Origin: an uncultured Collinsella sp.
Lineage (GTDB): Bacteria; Actinomycetota; Coriobacteriia; Coriobacteriales; Coriobacteriaceae
DNA: 64,000 bases
Direction: 5' to 3'
NCBI GenBank assembly: GCA_938005465.1
Contig: CALLNU010000010.1
Coordinates: 28,002 to 92,001, forward strand
The notes below the pieces were generated by a model that made no database searches, was not told the origin of the DNA, and saw nothing but the letters and a program-made list of their open reading frames with translations. Positions 34,473-41,981 of this stretch are shown piece by piece. Position 1 is the stretch's first letter, and every line of letters starts with the position of its first letter. Both the position numbers and the translations under genes were made by a program.

Positions 34473-35426
34473 TTAGCCGTGGAAGCGAGCTGTGGGTGCA
34501 AGCGGCTGTTCGCGAAAGACGCGCTCGACGGCAGCGCGGTATTCGTCGACCTTTTTGGTCTTGCGTACGATCTTGTGGACGGTAGCGGGATCAGCGAAAG
34601 CGCACTTGGCGTAGAACCACCACTCCTTCATGCGGAAGACCGCGTTACCGCCAATCTCTTCTGCATATGCCGCAAACAGCGTGTCGTGGAAGCGCTGCAG
34701 CTCAGCAGCCGTTGCAGCAGGGCCGCCCTTGACCATGCGAGCCAGAGCGGGGTTCGCGAGCAGGCCACGCCCCAACATCACATGGCGCGTGCCGGGATAG
34801 GCCTCCACCAGCGCATCCATATCCTCAAGATCAAAAATATCGCCGTTATAGGCAACCGGGAACGGCGCACGCTCCAGCGTCTCGCCATAAAACTCTTTGC
34901 GCGGCGAGCCCGCATAACGGTCCTTCTGCACGCGCGGATGCACGATCAGCTCTGCCAGCGGCATGCGGCAATATAGATCGAGTACGCGCTCGTATTCGTC
35001 GTCGCTCTCCAACCCCAACCTGGTCTTGACCGATACCGGCAGCGGAGAGCGCTCACACACGTCACTCAAGAACACCTCAAGTTCGTCGAGATTACGCAAG
35101 AAACCCGAGCCCTTGCCCTTGGCGACAACCGTCCCCGAGGGGCAACCCAAGTTGAGATTGACCTCGCGATAGCCCATGTCGGCGAGCACCTGTGCCGCCC
35201 ACACAAACTCGTCCGCGTTCTTGGACATCAGCTGAGGCACCACGTTGAGCCCCTGGTTATTGGCAGGATCGATCTCCTTAAACGCCTTGCCGCCAAAGCG
35301 GTTTCCCACCCGCGGCGGCGGCAAAAACGGCGTGTAATAGCAATCGAGCGCACCGAAGCACTCCGCATGCGCGCGACGGAACACATGCCCGGTAATCCCC
35401 TCCATAGGGGCCAACGATAGAATCAT
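34473..35426 (-). CDS. tRNA-dihydrouridine synthase
   Basis: A 317-residue FMN barrel enzyme. It opens MILSLAPMEGITGHVFRRAH, has the catalytic Cys in NLNLGCPSGTV and the FMN-phosphate segment VAYNGDIF and GRGLLANP. Dus enzymes reduce uridine in the tRNA D-loop with NADPH. The length is normal. Which of the Dus subtypes it is cannot be fixed from sequence by eye. Confidence 0.93.
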   Translation of the reverse strand: MILSLAPMEGITGHVFRRAHAECFGALDCYYTPFLPPPRVGNRFGGKAFKEIDPANNQGLNVVPQLMSKNADEFVWAAQVLADMGYREVNLNLGCPSGTVVAKGKGSGFLRNLDELEVFLSDVCERSPLPVSVKTRLGLESDDEYERVLDLYCRMPLAELIVHPRVQKDRYAGSPRKEFYGETLERAPFPVAYNGDIFDLEDMDALVEAYPGTRHVMLGRGLLANPALARMVKGGPAATAAELQRFHDTLFAAYAEEIGGNAVFRMKEWWFYAKCAFADPATVHKIVRKTKKVDEYRAAVERVFREQPLAPTARFHG

Positions 35427-35450
35427 CTACTCTTCTCTCATATCAACGAA

Positions 35451-35481
35451 CGTGACAAAGGGACTGTCCCTTTGTCACATG
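35451..35481. repeat. TGTGACAAAGGGAC palindrome, copy 4
   Basis: CGTGACAAAGGGACTGTCCC with its inverted arm TTTGTCACATG. It lies just upstream of the dihydrouridine synthase start and 80 bases before the long hairpin at 35564. Confidence 0.85.
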
Positions 35482-35563
35482 CATTATGCCTTGCGCTTCG
35501 GGCGATTCACAAGGAAGAGGTAGCTACTGAACGATGACCACCCTCCAGCCGCACCCCATACAA

Positions 35564-35746
35564 CGAGGTTTAATACTTTTCCCGAGAAGTGAACGAGTGA
35601 AAACGGGCCCCCGAAGCATCGGCACTTTCGAGATGCAATTTCCTGCGGTTTTGCCAGCCAAATCCTGCGGGTTTGACGTCTAAAAATGTCGATGCTTCGG
35701 AGGTCCAAGTATGGCCGTTCACTTCTCGGAAAAGTATTAGACCTCG
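35564..35746. repeat. Long nested hairpin of about 180 bp
   Basis: The outer arms are CGAGGTTTAATACTTTTCCC... at 35564-35595 and its complement at 35716-35746 (about 30 bases, two or three differences). An inner pair, CCGAAGCATCG at 35611 and CGATGCTTCGG at 35690, forms a second stem. The centre has a near-direct repeat TCCTGCGGTTTT / TCCTGCGGGTTT. No reading frame fits it. It lies between palindrome copies 4 and 5, so the whole 35451-35794 block may be one composite repeat or a structured RNA. Confidence 0.75.
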
Positions 35747-35761
35747 ATTTACATGCCACTC

Positions 35762-35794
35762 AATGTGACAAAGTGGCTGCTCCTTTGTCACATT
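35762..35794. repeat. TGTGACAAAGGGAC palindrome, copy 5
   Basis: AATGTGACAAAG and CTTTGTCACATT around TGGCTGCTC; the core has drifted compared with the other copies. Confidence 0.82.
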
Positions 35795-35799
35795 CGATG

Positions 35800-35829
35800 A
35801 AAAAGGGCACCGATGTTAGTCGATGCCCC
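35800..35829 (-). terminator. Terminator of the agmatine-type operon
   Basis: On the minus strand GGGCATCGA and TCGGTGCCC pair with one wobble, followed by TTTTT. It lies 50 bases after the stop of the MFS gene at 35879. Confidence 0.75.
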
Positions 35830-35878
35830 AAAGCGGCTGCAGGTTAAGCCCTACAGCGTATGTCTAAGACGAATCGAA

Positions 35879-37144
35879 CTATTCGTCCCAGGAGAGGTTC
35901 TTACCAGTCTTTTTTGCCAGCAGCAAGAACAGGCCGATAATAACGTTGCATGCGATGCAGAAGATGAAGACGCCCTGGAAGGAGCCGACAAGCTCATAGA
36001 CCTTCATCATAACGGGCATGCCAAAGGCGCCGACGATATAGCCCACGGAGCAGATCAGCGCGAAGATGCGACCGAAATCGCGGGAGCCAAAGACATCCAT
36101 AACCAAAACGGTCAGGGCAGTGCCAGCGATGACGTACATTACGTCGTTCACGCCTGCTGCGAGGATGCTGAGCGTCGAGTTGCCGCTGCTCATCATGAGC
36201 ATGACAAAGGAGAGGATGGAGACAGCGAGCCAGCCCAGAATGGCCTTCGTGCTGCCGAACCTATCGCAAGTGGTGCCGACGATCGGATTGAGGAACAGAT
36301 CGAAGAGCGATGCAGCGGATACCATGAAGCCGCCCACCATGGGGCTAAAACCAACCTCGGAAGCATACGTCGGGAAGAGCTGGTTCATGCAGCAAGTGAG
36401 CTGAACGAGACAGAGGAAGCCGATGCAGAAGAAGAAGGCAGGCGACTTAATGGCGCGCGCATAGCTAACGCCACGCGTGCTATCCTCGGTCGTCTCCTCG
36501 GTCTCGGTGACCGTCTCGCCCTCGACGTAGCCATAGGGCAGCATGCCCTTGTCCTGAGGCTTGTAGCGGATGATCAGAATGGAAGCTGGGAGAATGAGCA
36601 CTGCGGAAACACCGGCGAGCACCAGATAACCAGTTCTCCAGCCAGCGGCCTCGATGACAGAGGTGATGACGGGACTCATGATGAGCATGTAAATCGAGTT
36701 CACTGCCCAAGCGAGACCGATTGCCAGGCCACCAGATTTTTTGAACCACTGGTCAATAACGTCGGACATAGCGACGCCGGTGGTGAAGGCGAAGCAAACG
36801 CCAATCAGGGCGCCAGCGGCGATGAACATCCAGACTTCGGTGTAGAAGGCCATGCCTGCGCCGGCAGCGAGCAAAATAAGCTCGACAACGGGGAGCCAAA
36901 CCTTGCCAACGACCTTGGGAATGAGTTTTCCGACAAACGGAAGAGCTGCCGCAAGACCAATGAGCGTTGCGGTGAAGTAATACGAGAAGATGGAATAGTC
37001 AAACCCGAACTCCTCGCACACGGGTGCGACGAAGGAGCCCGCGATGACGCTATAGGATCCGGTCGTGCCGGCAGACATAAGGCCGAGCGCGATTACGAGA
37101 ACCCATGCGTAAACCTTGCTGCTCTTTAACTTTGCATTTTCCAT
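35879..37144 (-). CDS. MFS transporter, OFA (oxalate/formate antiporter-like) family, paralog 1
   Basis: A 421-residue, twelve-span carrier. The start at 37144 (MENAKLKSSKVYAW) has AGGAG upstream. The motif MSAGTTGSYSVIAGSFVAPV in the first span region is shared almost word for word with the carrier at 40524-41804. It lies 11 bases downstream of the carbamoyltransferase gene, so it probably moves the operon's substrate or product (an agmatine/putrescine-type exchange is the obvious guess). Family members are mostly carboxylate antiporters, so this assignment is inference. Confidence 0.85.
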   Translation of the reverse strand: MENAKLKSSKVYAWVLVIALGLMSAGTTGSYSVIAGSFVAPVCEEFGFDYSIFSYYFTATLIGLAAALPFVGKLIPKVVGKVWLPVVELILLAAGAGMAFYTEVWMFIAAGALIGVCFAFTTGVAMSDVIDQWFKKSGGLAIGLAWAVNSIYMLIMSPVITSVIEAAGWRTGYLVLAGVSAVLILPASILIIRYKPQDKGMLPYGYVEGETVTETEETTEDSTRGVSYARAIKSPAFFFCIGFLCLVQLTCCMNQLFPTYASEVGFSPMVGGFMVSAASLFDLFLNPIVGTTCDRFGSTKAILGWLAVSILSFVMLMMSSGNSTLSILAAGVNDVMYVIAGTALTVLVMDVFGSRDFGRIFALICSVGYIVGAFGMPVMMKVYELVGSFQGVFIFCIACNVIIGLFLLLAKKTGKNLSWDE

Positions 37145-37155
37145 TGATGCAGCTC

Positions 37156-38220
37156 CTAGAGACCCAGAAGGGCACACATAACGGCCTTGATGGTGTGCTG
37201 ACGGTTCTCTGCCTCACGGAAGATGACCGAAGCGTTGGCCTCAAAGCACTCGTCGGCAATCTCGAAACCCTCGGTGATGATCTCGCGATGAAGGTCGTTC
37301 TTGCACTGGTCGAGGAGCATCTTGCCAACACGGTGATCCGCGTTGTGGACAGAGGGAAGCTCATGCATGCAGAAGATGTCGGGATTGTTGGTGCGCTTGC
37401 ACAGCTCGCTGGTGACGCGATAGGGGTACAGAGACTCGGCATCGCCCAACCAGGAGTTGTAGTCGTCGGGATCCAGAACCTCTTCTCCGCACTCGGGGTT
37501 GATGTAGCGCCACTCCTCGGTAACGATAACGTCAACGCCATCCAGGGCATCGAGGTCAGAGGTGATGGTAAAGGTCCTATTGGGAGCGTACTTGGCGTAG
37601 CAGGCCTCCACCTCTTCGATCATTTCCTTGCACATCTGATGACGGAGGTCGTCGGGGCCGATGGCGAGGAAGTCCATGTCGAGCATAGCGCACAGACGGC
37701 CATACCACACTGGGGCGCCGGCGCAGTTGCCAACGAAAGCCATCTTCTTGCCGCGGCTCGTACGCAGACCGCCCCATTGCTCTTCCATCGTAAGAGCGTC
37801 AGCGAGCATCTGAGTCGGGTGATCGCCGAGAGTAAGGGCATTGATGACCGGGATGTCAACCAGGTCGGCGACGTCATAGAGGAACTGCTCGTCCTTCTGT
37901 GCGCGGTAGACGATGAGATCGTACATGCCGTTAAAGACGCGCATGGCATCCTTGACGGTCTCGCAGTCACCCATGTGGGAGTTGGTCAGATAAGTGAAGC
38001 CCATGCCCAAATCATTGCAGGAGGTCTCGAATGCGCAACGAGTACGGGTCGAGCCCCACTCAAAGTTGGCGAGGACGTTTTTGCCGGGGAAGTAGCGCTG
38101 GTCGACACCAGACTTCTTCTGAGCCTTAAGGTTCCAGGCAAGATCGATGAGATAGCGGAAATCCTCGGAGGAGAGATCATGGATGTTGATGTAGTCGCGA
38201 CCGCGGAGGCTGTTGTTCAT
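37156..38220 (-). CDS. Aspartate/ornithine carbamoyltransferase family protein (putrescine-type candidate)
   Basis: A 354-residue transcarbamoylase. The start at 38220 (MNNSLRGRDYINIHDLSSED) has AGGAAA upstream. The carbamoyl-phosphate loop GSTRTRCAFE and DHPTQMLAD are intact. The second-substrate motif, HCLP in ornithine transcarbamoylases, reads MHELPSVH, so cysteine is replaced by glutamate and ornithine is not a safe substrate. Beside an agmatine-deiminase-like gene, putrescine carbamoyltransferase (N-carbamoylputrescine plus phosphate to putrescine plus carbamoyl phosphate) is the best guess. No carbamate kinase lies nearby. Confidence 0.82.
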   Translation of the reverse strand: MNNSLRGRDYINIHDLSSEDFRYLIDLAWNLKAQKKSGVDQRYFPGKNVLANFEWGSTRTRCAFETSCNDLGMGFTYLTNSHMGDCETVKDAMRVFNGMYDLIVYRAQKDEQFLYDVADLVDIPVINALTLGDHPTQMLADALTMEEQWGGLRTSRGKKMAFVGNCAGAPVWYGRLCAMLDMDFLAIGPDDLRHQMCKEMIEEVEACYAKYAPNRTFTITSDLDALDGVDVIVTEEWRYINPECGEEVLDPDDYNSWLGDAESLYPYRVTSELCKRTNNPDIFCMHELPSVHNADHRVGKMLLDQCKNDLHREIITEGFEIADECFEANASVIFREAENRQHTIKAVMCALLGL

Positions 38221-38343
38221 GCCTATTTCCTTTCGAATTATTATCAAAATTATTGTTGAATGTGTCCCCGAGGAAAACACGGATATCCCTCGGGGAGCGG
38301 TACATGTGGCGCCTAAGCCAAAGAGCACAGGCTCTAAGGCTCA

Positions 38344-39582
38344 CTAACGACTGGCCGCCACGTCCTTAGTCCAGCAGTGCACGCCGCCGCCGGACAGGTT
38401 AAGCGCGAGGGAATCAATCATGATGACCTTGCGATCGGGGAAGCAGCTCTCAAGAACTGCCTTGGCCTGCCCATCCTTCTCTTTCACGACCTCGCTCATG
38501 CCCTCGTGGAAATAACGCTGGCCAAGAACGACGCCGTTGCAAATCAGGAAGTTGCAGTAGCTCGCTGCGGCGTAGAAGTGGACGGGGCCCTCGGGCCAGG
38601 GGGTGCCATCCATAAACTTGCCGCCCATTTCGTCGATGAAGCCCTTATAGAGCTCGTAATCTTCATCGCCAGGGGCGATAACGACTTCAATAGGCTCGGC
38701 GGTGGGCATACGAACGATCTCGAAGGGCTTGCCCTCCCAGTCCGTTTCGTTGCTCAGGATCTCGTAGGCTGCCTCAATGCGGCGACGAGACTCTGCTCCA
38801 GCCTTGCTCGAGGCTGCCTCTTCATCGGACACCTCGGCAAGAAGAATCTTGTTCGGAGTGATAAAGCGACACATCTCATCAATGTGAGCTGCAAAGCTCA
38901 TGCCAAAGACGGGAGTTCCGTCTTCCTTCTCGTCGAGGATGCCCAGTCGATAGTCGTCGTCCTCGAGCATAGGCTGCGGAAGCCAGATAACCTTGTTGAG
39001 GTTGTAGATGCGCTTATACTCGGCCTCTACTTCCTCTTTCGTGAACTCGGGATTACGCTTGCGGCATTCCGTGTCCTCGATGGCGATCAGAGTGCCGTGA
39101 CCGTCAAACTCGCGGTCGCCGCCCTCCGAAACCATTTCGGAATTGACGATATCGAAGCAACCGAGCGCAACCGCCATGTGAACGGCTGCCTTACGTGCGG
39201 ACTGGCACTCCGGGGAGTTCTTGTCCCACACGCCGTAATAGGTCCAAGCGGGGTTGACCATATAAGAATGGCCCTTGTCGTCGACCATGATGCTGGGACC
39301 GTTGTCGCGGACATAGAAGTTGGAGTCTTCGAACTGCGTGATCTCGATGCGATCGAGATCAACCCCCTCCTCCTTCAGGCGCGAGCAAGCCTCCTCATAG
39401 GAGCCGGGGGTGCCGCAATTGAGGTTGACCGTAACGTCGCCATACTCGAGCAGAGCCTTGATCACGTCAACGCAGGGCTGGCGGTTATCGTAGCCCTCTG
39501 CACGGATGTAATCGGGAAGCCATGTCACATAGACGTTGGAGCGCTTCTCGAACTCGCCCGGCATACGATAGTTCTCGTACAT
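38344..39582 (-). CDS. aguA: Agmatine deiminase / peptidyl-arginine deiminase family protein
   Basis: A 412-residue member of the guanidino-group modifying fold. The start at 39582 (MYENYRMPGEFEKRSNVYVT) has GGAAGGA upstream. Catalytic landmarks are present: the acid in DSNFYVRDNGPS, SEGGDREFDGHG, the His in SFAAHIDEMCRF, and the nucleophile Cys in SGGGVHCWTKD. Agmatine deiminase yields N-carbamoylputrescine and ammonia. It is somewhat longer than typical AguA (about 370). It is the first gene of the operon with the transcarbamoylase (123 bases apart) and MFS carrier, and divergent from a TetR gene. Confidence 0.82.
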   Translation of the reverse strand: MYENYRMPGEFEKRSNVYVTWLPDYIRAEGYDNRQPCVDVIKALLEYGDVTVNLNCGTPGSYEEACSRLKEEGVDLDRIEITQFEDSNFYVRDNGPSIMVDDKGHSYMVNPAWTYYGVWDKNSPECQSARKAAVHMAVALGCFDIVNSEMVSEGGDREFDGHGTLIAIEDTECRKRNPEFTKEEVEAEYKRIYNLNKVIWLPQPMLEDDDYRLGILDEKEDGTPVFGMSFAAHIDEMCRFITPNKILLAEVSDEEAASSKAGAESRRRIEAAYEILSNETDWEGKPFEIVRMPTAEPIEVVIAPGDEDYELYKGFIDEMGGKFMDGTPWPEGPVHFYAAASYCNFLICNGVVLGQRYFHEGMSEVVKEKDGQAKAVLESCFPDRKVIMIDSLALNLSGGGVHCWTKDVAASR

Positions 39583-39664
39583 GGTTGGTCCTTCCGTCGG
39601 GTTTCCCGCGATGCTGTCCGGCCGCGACAATAGCGGGGTTTCACCTGCTATAGTACTACTATAC

Positions 39665-39678
39665 CTACCGTTCGGTAG
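39665..39678. promoter_or_regulatory. Operator-like palindrome CTACCGTTCGGTAG
   Basis: A perfect 6+2+6 palindrome between the divergent deiminase and tetR genes. Similar sites lie before the second MFS gene, at about 41840 (CCTACCGATAGGTA) and about 41908 (CTGCCGAACGGTAA); a weaker one (ATACCGTTCGCCGTAT) is at about 39714. A shared TetR binding site is the simplest reading. Confidence 0.65.
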
Positions 39679-39806
39679 ATAATTTTGAATAATTGCCGCT
39701 CGCCTACTGATACATACCGTTCGCCGTATATAGTGGTCATGTTTGGACACGAATTGATGTTCCGTTGCCATCCTTAATAATGTTGGTAGTGCGGAAGTGA
39801 TTTGCA

Positions 39807-40385
39807 ATGGAGAAATGCAGCGTGAGCACAAGAACAAAAATATTGGACGCAATGTACGATCTTGTGGCAGAAGTCGGTTATGACAAAGCGTCTATCGGAA
39901 AGATTTGCGACTTTGTCGGTATATCCAAGCCGTCGGTGTACTACTACTTTCCCTCAAAAGAGGAGATTTTCACTACGCTCTTGGACAGCATGTTTCCGAC
40001 CATTGACTATCAGCGCGACTACTCGCTAATAGTCGATAGGGACGGGTTCAAGGCCGCGCTTATCGAGCTCGGCAATTCAGTTATAGGTGGCTATCGAAGC
40101 GATGAAAAGCGCCGGCGCGTGCTGGCCGAGGTTAGCGTTCAAGCAAATCGAATTCCTGCAGTTCAGGAACGTCAAGCGACGGCGACCAAACGAACCATGG
40201 ATGCGCTTAAAGACATCCTTCTTCATGGTGTAGAGATTGGCGCGTTTTCCGATAGCGCCGACGTAATGCTCTACGTACAAATTCTTTATACCGTTCTGGA
40301 GGGAGCAAGCAATACGGTCGCTCAAGGTGAGGATATTGATGAGAAAGCGGTTTGGGCGGGAATAGTCGAGCTTATGTTCAAATAA
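39807..40385 (+). CDS. TetR-family regulator of the agmatine-type genes
   Basis: A 192-residue regulator with a standard TetR helix-turn-helix (KASIGKICDFVGISKPSVYY then YFPSKEEIF). It is divergent from the deiminase operon and convergent with the second MFS gene. A GTG at 39822 with GGAG nine bases upstream is an alternative start. It probably binds the CTACCGTTCGGTAG palindromes next to it and in front of the second MFS carrier. Confidence 0.9.
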   Translation: MEKCSVSTRTKILDAMYDLVAEVGYDKASIGKICDFVGISKPSVYYYFPSKEEIFTTLLDSMFPTIDYQRDYSLIVDRDGFKAALIELGNSVIGGYRSDEKRRRVLAEVSVQANRIPAVQERQATATKRTMDALKDILLHGVEIGAFSDSADVMLYVQILYTVLEGASNTVAQGEDIDEKAVWAGIVELMFK

Positions 40386-40447
40386 ACCAGCCAAGCTGAA
40401 GCGCATGTTGGCACCCATGGTGCCTGCGGGCAACCTTTAAAACGAAA

Positions 40448-40487
40448 ACAGGGGTCGACTCCAGTCTGGCTTGGAGTCGGCCCCTGT
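40448..40487. terminator. Bidirectional terminator between tetR and MFS paralog 2
   Basis: A 16-bp stem (ACAGGGGTCGACTCCA, one mismatch) with an 8-base loop lies midway between two convergent stops, with AAAACA before and TGTTGC after. Confidence 0.85.
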
Positions 40488-40523
40488 TGCATGGCAATCT
40501 ATGCCGATGCAAATCGGCGCTTA

Positions 40524-41804
40524 TTACTTTTCAGCAGCCTTATTGAGAAAACCGGAAACGATAGCAAACGCAGCAATCATAAGGTTGCAGGCAATGCAGA
40601 AGATAAATACTCCCTGGAATGACCCTGCCATGCCGTAAACCTTCATCATGACCGGCATTCCAAAAGCACCGACGACATAGCCCGCTGAGCAAACGATCGA
40701 ATAGATCCTTCCAAAATCGCGTGATCCAAAGAGCGAGAGGAGAAGCATCGGCATTGCGGTTCCAACGATGGCGAACATGACATCGTTTACACCAGCTGCA
40801 ATGATGGAAACGGTCTCATTGCTTCCGCCAATGATAAGAAGCAGGAATGAAAGAATGCTGACACCTGTCCATGCGACCGTTGCTTTAATAGCGCCAAGCT
40901 TGTCGCATGTTTTGCCCACGAAGGGATTTAGGAAGATATCGGAGAGTGAAGCTGCCGAGACCATTAAGCTTCCTACGATAGGATTGAAACCGACCTCGCT
41001 TGCATAGGTTGGAAACAGCTGGTTCATGCAGCAGGTGAGCTGCGCCACGCAAAGCAAGAGGACACAGAGAATAAAAGACGGCGTTTTCGCGGCATCGCGG
41101 AGTGCCATGCCCGAAAGGACATCTTCCTGCTCATCGGCGCTGCAGCTCTCATGGGTTTCGGAGGCGGTCTCTCCGTACGGAAGCATGTTGCGATCAGAGG
41201 GTTTAAGGCGAATGATAAATGCACTCACAGGTAAAATCATAGCTGCAGAAACGGCCGCAAGTACGATGTATCCCGTACGCCAGCCTTGTTGCTCGATGAC
41301 CAGCGTAATGACAGGACTCAACAACAGCGTACAGAGAGAATTAACGCCCCAAGCAAGGCCGATGGCAAGACCGGACGATTTACTGAACCATTGGTCAATA
41401 ACATCGGACATGCAGACGCCCGTTGTGAACGAAAAGCAGATGCCGATCACCGCAGCAGAGACGACGAACATCCAGACTTCGGTGTAGAACGCCATTGCGG
41501 CACCGGCGGCAATAAGGACGAGTTCAACGCAAATATGCCACGGTTTGCCTATTACTTTTGGAATGAAACGACTCAAAAGTGGAAGTCCAAGTGCAAGGCC
41601 AAGAAGAATCGCAGTGAAATAGAAAGAGAAAGAGGTGTACTCAAAGCCCAGGTCTTCACATACTGGAGCAACGAATGAGCCGGCAATAATGCTATATGTG
41701 CCAGTCGTTCCGGCGGACATTAAGCCGAGCGCAATAACGACGACCCAAGCAAATGCGCCGCTTTCACGGAGACAATCTTTTTTGGCTGGTGTGGTGAGAG
41801 TCAT
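40524..41804 (-). CDS. MFS transporter, OFA-like family, paralog 2
   Basis: A 426-residue twelve-span carrier, clearly a recent relative of the protein at 35879-37144: the first span, the FTTGVCMSDVIDQWFSKSSG loop and the C-terminal YVVGAFGMPVMMKVYG segment match closely. GGAG lies before the ATG. The region upstream carries two of the TACCG-type palindromes, so the same TetR protein may control it. It may differ from paralog 1 in substrate or direction of transport. Confidence 0.87.
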   Translation of the reverse strand: MTLTTPAKKDCLRESGAFAWVVVIALGLMSAGTTGTYSIIAGSFVAPVCEDLGFEYTSFSFYFTAILLGLALGLPLLSRFIPKVIGKPWHICVELVLIAAGAAMAFYTEVWMFVVSAAVIGICFSFTTGVCMSDVIDQWFSKSSGLAIGLAWGVNSLCTLLLSPVITLVIEQQGWRTGYIVLAAVSAAMILPVSAFIIRLKPSDRNMLPYGETASETHESCSADEQEDVLSGMALRDAAKTPSFILCVLLLCVAQLTCCMNQLFPTYASEVGFNPIVGSLMVSAASLSDIFLNPFVGKTCDKLGAIKATVAWTGVSILSFLLLIIGGSNETVSIIAAGVNDVMFAIVGTAMPMLLLSLFGSRDFGRIYSIVCSAGYVVGAFGMPVMMKVYGMAGSFQGVFIFCIACNLMIAAFAIVSGFLNKAAEK

Positions 41805-41837
41805 GGTTGCTCCATTTCTATCGGCAATATATCATAT

Positions 41838-41922
41838 ATGCCTACCGATAGGTATATAAACCAGAGGACTCTTCGTCAAGCATTAAGCGGGGAGAGGGAG
41901 TTCTTAACCTGCCGAACGGTAA
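41838..41922 (-). promoter_or_regulatory. Two TetR-type operator candidates before MFS paralog 2
   Basis: CCTACCGATAGGTA (about 41840) and CTGCCGAACGGTAA (about 41908) are variants of the palindrome between tetR and the deiminase gene. The first lies about 40 bases before the MFS start, where a repressor would block transcription. Confidence 0.55.
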
Positions 41923-41948
41923 TTAGACCCCGTTTTCGCAAGGGTCTC

Positions 41949-41981
41949 AATGTGACAAAGGGACTGCCCCTTTGTCACATT
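41949..41981. repeat. TGTGACAAAGGGAC palindrome, copy 6
   Basis: AATGTGACAAAGG and CCTTTGTCACATT around GACTGCC. Its last bases overlap the TAA stop of the ABC exporter gene, another 3'-end location. Confidence 0.85.
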
